Source: JACOND01 sp051011135
Lineage (GTDB): Bacteria > Bdellovibrionota > Bdellovibrionia > Bdellovibrionales > UBA1609
Length of the DNA stretch: 8,952 bases
Direction of reading: 5' to 3'
Assembly: GCA_051011135.1 (NCBI GenBank)
Contig: JBPCUO010000039.1
Span: 1-8,952, forward strand
This document shows, piece by piece, positions 7,367-8,952 of this stretch (position 1 is its first letter; the number at the start of each line of letters is the position of its first letter). The translations under genes and the position numbers were made by a program. Under the pieces are notes generated by a model. It worked only from the letters and a program-made list of their open reading frames with translations, was not told the DNA's origin and made no database searches.

Positions 7367-7388
7367 CTTATAAAAAAAAGGAGTATTT

Positions 7389-7826
7389 GTGAAATTAAAA
7401 TCTTTATTTGCTATTCATTTTGGAAAAAAATTAGAAAATAGCTTGGTACATTGGGCTTTGTTAATCACTAGGGTCTTGGTTGCTCTTTTGATGTTAAGGC
7501 ATGGTTTTGGAAAATTAATGGGTTTTGAAAATATAGCCCCTCATTTTCCCGATCCTTTAGGGGTGGGCTCTACCGTGAGTCTTGTTCTTGTTATTGGTTC
7601 AGAATTTTTTGCTTCTTTATTTTTGCTTTTTGGCTTTTTAACGAGATGGTCTGTTTTGACAACTTTTATAACTATGCTTATCGCTGCTTTTATGACGCAT
7701 GGACCTGATCCTTTTGAAAAAAAAGAATTAGCTCTTTTATATGCGGTTGTTTATCTTCTTTTCTTAATTTCTGGAGCAGGAAAATACAGTTTAGATTTTT
7801 ATTTCAAAAAGAAGTTTAGAATTTAA
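7389..7826 (+). CDS. DoxX family integral membrane protein
   Basis: The 145-residue product has the DoxX layout: four hydrophobic helices at about 20-36, 62-82, 87-102 and 112-129 in the inner membrane. Family-like landmarks are RHGFGKL (37-43) after helix 1, Glu72 in helix 2, LFGFLTRW (80-87) between helices 2 and 3, and the C-terminal GAGKYSLD (129-136). The length is normal for the family. DoxX proteins are linked in various bacteria to redox or stress functions, but the exact role of this member cannot be read from sequence. The start is GTG at 7389, chosen because AAGGAG (7378-7383) sits 5 bases before it, the best ribosome site in the window. An apparent promoter lies just upstream. The next gene starts 18 bases after the stop codon, suggesting a two-gene unit. 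Confidence 0.9.
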   Translation: MKLKSLFAIHFGKKLENSLVHWALLITRVLVALLMLRHGFGKLMGFENIAPHFPDPLGVGSTVSLVLVIGSEFFASLFLLFGFLTRWSVLTTFITMLIAAFMTHGPDPFEKKELALLYAVVYLLFLISGAGKYSLDFYFKKKFRI

Positions 7827-7844
7827 TAAATGATATATTAAATA

Positions 7845-8630
7845 ATGAAAAAAATAATTTTATTTCTTTTTGCCCTAGGTTTGTTTCAGTTTTCACATGC
7901 TGAAAACCAGGTCTCTAAAAGTGAAATTCAAAAAGATATTGAAGAGTGGAGCAAGGAATATCTAGCAAAAACATGTGCTATTTGGAACTTTCAGTTTAAT
8001 TGCTTAACTCGATCTTCAGAAATAAAAAACATTTCAAATTGTTTAAATCAAGCTGATGAGATTCAGCAAAATCTTGATCAAAAATTAGATTTAAAATTAA
8101 TTTCTATTTATGATCGAAGGTCAGTGCAAGTGACTCATCTCTATAAAGATTTTTTAAATCTTTCTCAAGGGGATTGGCATGCTCAATGCTTAACTTCTTA
8201 TAGTGATAAAGCTTTTATGATAAAATACATTTCTGTAGCAGAAATGCTGCATTACACCTTTGAACAGAGCATGGGGTTTTCTTTTTCCATGGGGTTTTCT
8301 TTTTCTAAGGTTGCTTTTTTTTCAGGAATTTCCCTGGATCAATTATTTTATTTATCTTCTCCAAAAAGACTTTTAAAAGAAATTTCTTTTAATTTAGGCA
8401 GCCAAAATCGATCAGAATTAGAAATGCCTATAACTATGTGCGTATCTCCTTCCTACCTTGTCTCAAAAAATGAATTTTCTTACAGGAAAGAATTAGCAGA
8501 TGAAAAACCTTATAAAGATTTAACAAAACTTTGTAAAAATCAGAATTGGGACATGGAAATAAACTGCTATAAAGAGGCGACTCGCTCTTATTTAAAATTA
8601 GCTCAAGATAATTTTTGCAAGGATTTATAA
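7845..8630 (+). CDS. secreted periplasmic protein with eight cysteines, unknown function
   Basis: The product has 261 residues and I do not recognise its family. The N terminus is a typical Sec/SPI signal peptide: MKK, a hydrophobic core (IILFLFALGLF) and SHA before Glu20. The mature part is predicted mostly helical with eight cysteines (44, 53, 66, 115, 199, 230, 241, 258), an even number that suits disulfide bonding in the periplasm. Cys44/53/66 near the start and Cys230/241/258 near the end have similar spacing, which hints at paired N- and C-terminal segments. Residues 143-154 are a six-residue tandem repeat (MGFSFS twice) from an 18-base duplication. No Shine-Dalgarno precedes the ATG at 7845, 18 bases after doxX-like ends, so translation may depend on coupling to that gene. 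The stop codon is 9 bases from the opposing tRNA-His gene, with no terminator between them. Confidence 0.82.
   Translation: MKKIILFLFALGLFQFSHAENQVSKSEIQKDIEEWSKEYLAKTCAIWNFQFNCLTRSSEIKNISNCLNQADEIQQNLDQKLDLKLISIYDRRSVQVTHLYKDFLNLSQGDWHAQCLTSYSDKAFMIKYISVAEMLHYTFEQSMGFSFSMGFSFSKVAFFSGISLDQLFYLSSPKRLLKEISFNLGSQNRSELEMPITMCVSPSYLVSKNEFSYRKELADEKPYKDLTKLCKNQNWDMEINCYKEATRSYLKLAQDNFCKDL
8271..8306 (+). repeat. 18-base tandem duplication encoding MGFSFS twice
   Basis: Copies at 8271-8288 and 8289-8306 differ at a single base (final C versus T). They are in frame and encode MGFSFS-MGFSFS. The near identity suggests a recent slippage event. The unit adds a hydrophobic, aromatic patch to an otherwise polar secreted protein. 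Confidence 0.9.
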
Positions 8631-8639
8631 GTCTGAAAA

Positions 8640-8716
<77 letters not shown>

Positions 8717-8726
8717 GTAATCTTTT

Positions 8727-8754
8727 ATTTAAGTAAATTTTCTTATTTTTGCAA
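8727..8754 (-). promoter_or_regulatory. candidate promoter for tRNA-His
   Basis: On the - strand, TTGCAA (8754-8749) and TTAAAT (8732-8727) are separated by 16 bases. Each matches 4 of 6 consensus positions, placing a start about 5-8 bases before the mature tRNA. Read-through from the upstream gene is an alternative. Confidence 0.35.
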
Positions 8755-8783
8755 TCTTATTTCTGCCTTTTTAGAATTAAATT

Positions 8784-8952
8784 TTATCTATAAGAATATT
8801 TTTTTCGACATTGATGACCATGTTTAAAATGATAGGAACAGTTTTTAGAGCAAGTTTTTAATTCTTTTTCGAGGCAAAGGGAGCAAATTTTTGCCTTTTT
8901 TTCACAGTGATAACAAGAAATAACCTGGTCTCCCGGTTGTCCACAATGAGGG
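8784..8952 (-). CDS. small Cys/His-rich zinc-finger protein, C-terminal part (5' end outside window)
   Basis: Reading the - strand from the window edge, 55 codons stay open and end at TAA (8786-8784). The visible part begins PHCGQPGDQV and contains eight cysteines (3, 13, 16, 23, 26, 34, 38, 48) and five histidines (2, 15, 41, 44, 46). The spacing from residue 13 is C-x2-C-x6-C-x2-C-x7-C-x3-C-x5-H-x3-C, enough ligands for two zinc ions. It closely resembles the cross-braced treble-clef layout of MYND or HIT fingers, families best known from eukaryotes. The tail RKKYSYR is basic. The ligand density makes a non-coding reading very unlikely, even though the piece is short and partial. It has no signal peptide in view, so location and partners are unknown. 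tRNA-His follows on the same strand. Confidence 0.78.
   Translation of the reverse strand, partial: PHCGQPGDQVISCYHCEKKAKICSLCLEKELKTCSKNCSYHFKHGHQCRKKYSYR

Noticed and set aside
8801..8952. CRISPR or other regular repeat array near the right edge
   Set aside because: The repeated-looking TGC/TGT triplets are cysteine codons of the - strand zinc-finger frame; no regular repeat-spacer structure exists.

Overview
The window is very AT-rich (about 30% GC by eye) and clearly bacterial. A murein-tripeptide ligase of the Mpl family, a signal-peptide-bearing outer-membrane beta-barrel candidate and a large lipoprotein all point to a Gram-negative. Both tRNA genes encode their CCA end. The low GC and the large, Cys-containing secreted proteins with no recognised family would fit a low-GC predatory or host-associated lineage such as the Bdellovibrionota. 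That placement is an inference and is not proven by the sequence.

Layout. (1) Positions 1-680 hold the C-terminal half of mpl on the + strand, followed by a weak terminator-like hairpin. (2) Positions 818-7061 hold a two-gene unit on the + strand: a 409-residue secreted, beta-strand-rich protein (probable outer-membrane barrel), overlapped by 14 bases by a 1675-residue lipoprotein. The lipoprotein contains two related copies of a large beta-rich module, then a helical region, a 12-cysteine cluster, a Ser/Gly-rich stretch and a Pro-rich tail. I recognise neither protein. The overlap and matching envelope localisation suggest a barrel-lipoprotein surface complex, and this pair is the best candidate here for an undescribed system. 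(3) Positions 7004-7147 hold a diverged tandem duplication of the lipoprotein gene's 3' end, still in frame after the stop codon and running up to the 3' end of a tRNA-Gly(GCC) gene on the - strand. (4) Positions 7389-8630 hold a DoxX-family membrane protein and, 18 bases later, a 261-residue secreted Cys-containing protein of unknown role. (5) A tRNA-His(GTG) gene on the - strand faces the end of that gene only 9 bases away. (6) Positions 8784-8952 hold, on the - strand, the C-terminal part of a small protein packed with Cys and His whose spacing resembles a MYND/HIT-type zinc finger.

A theme runs through the window: at least five short in-frame direct duplications (units of 12, 15, 18, 18 and 66/78 bases) lie inside or at the ends of the secreted-protein genes. 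This suggests active replication slippage shaping surface proteins. No insertion sequence, CRISPR array, rRNA or integrase is visible.
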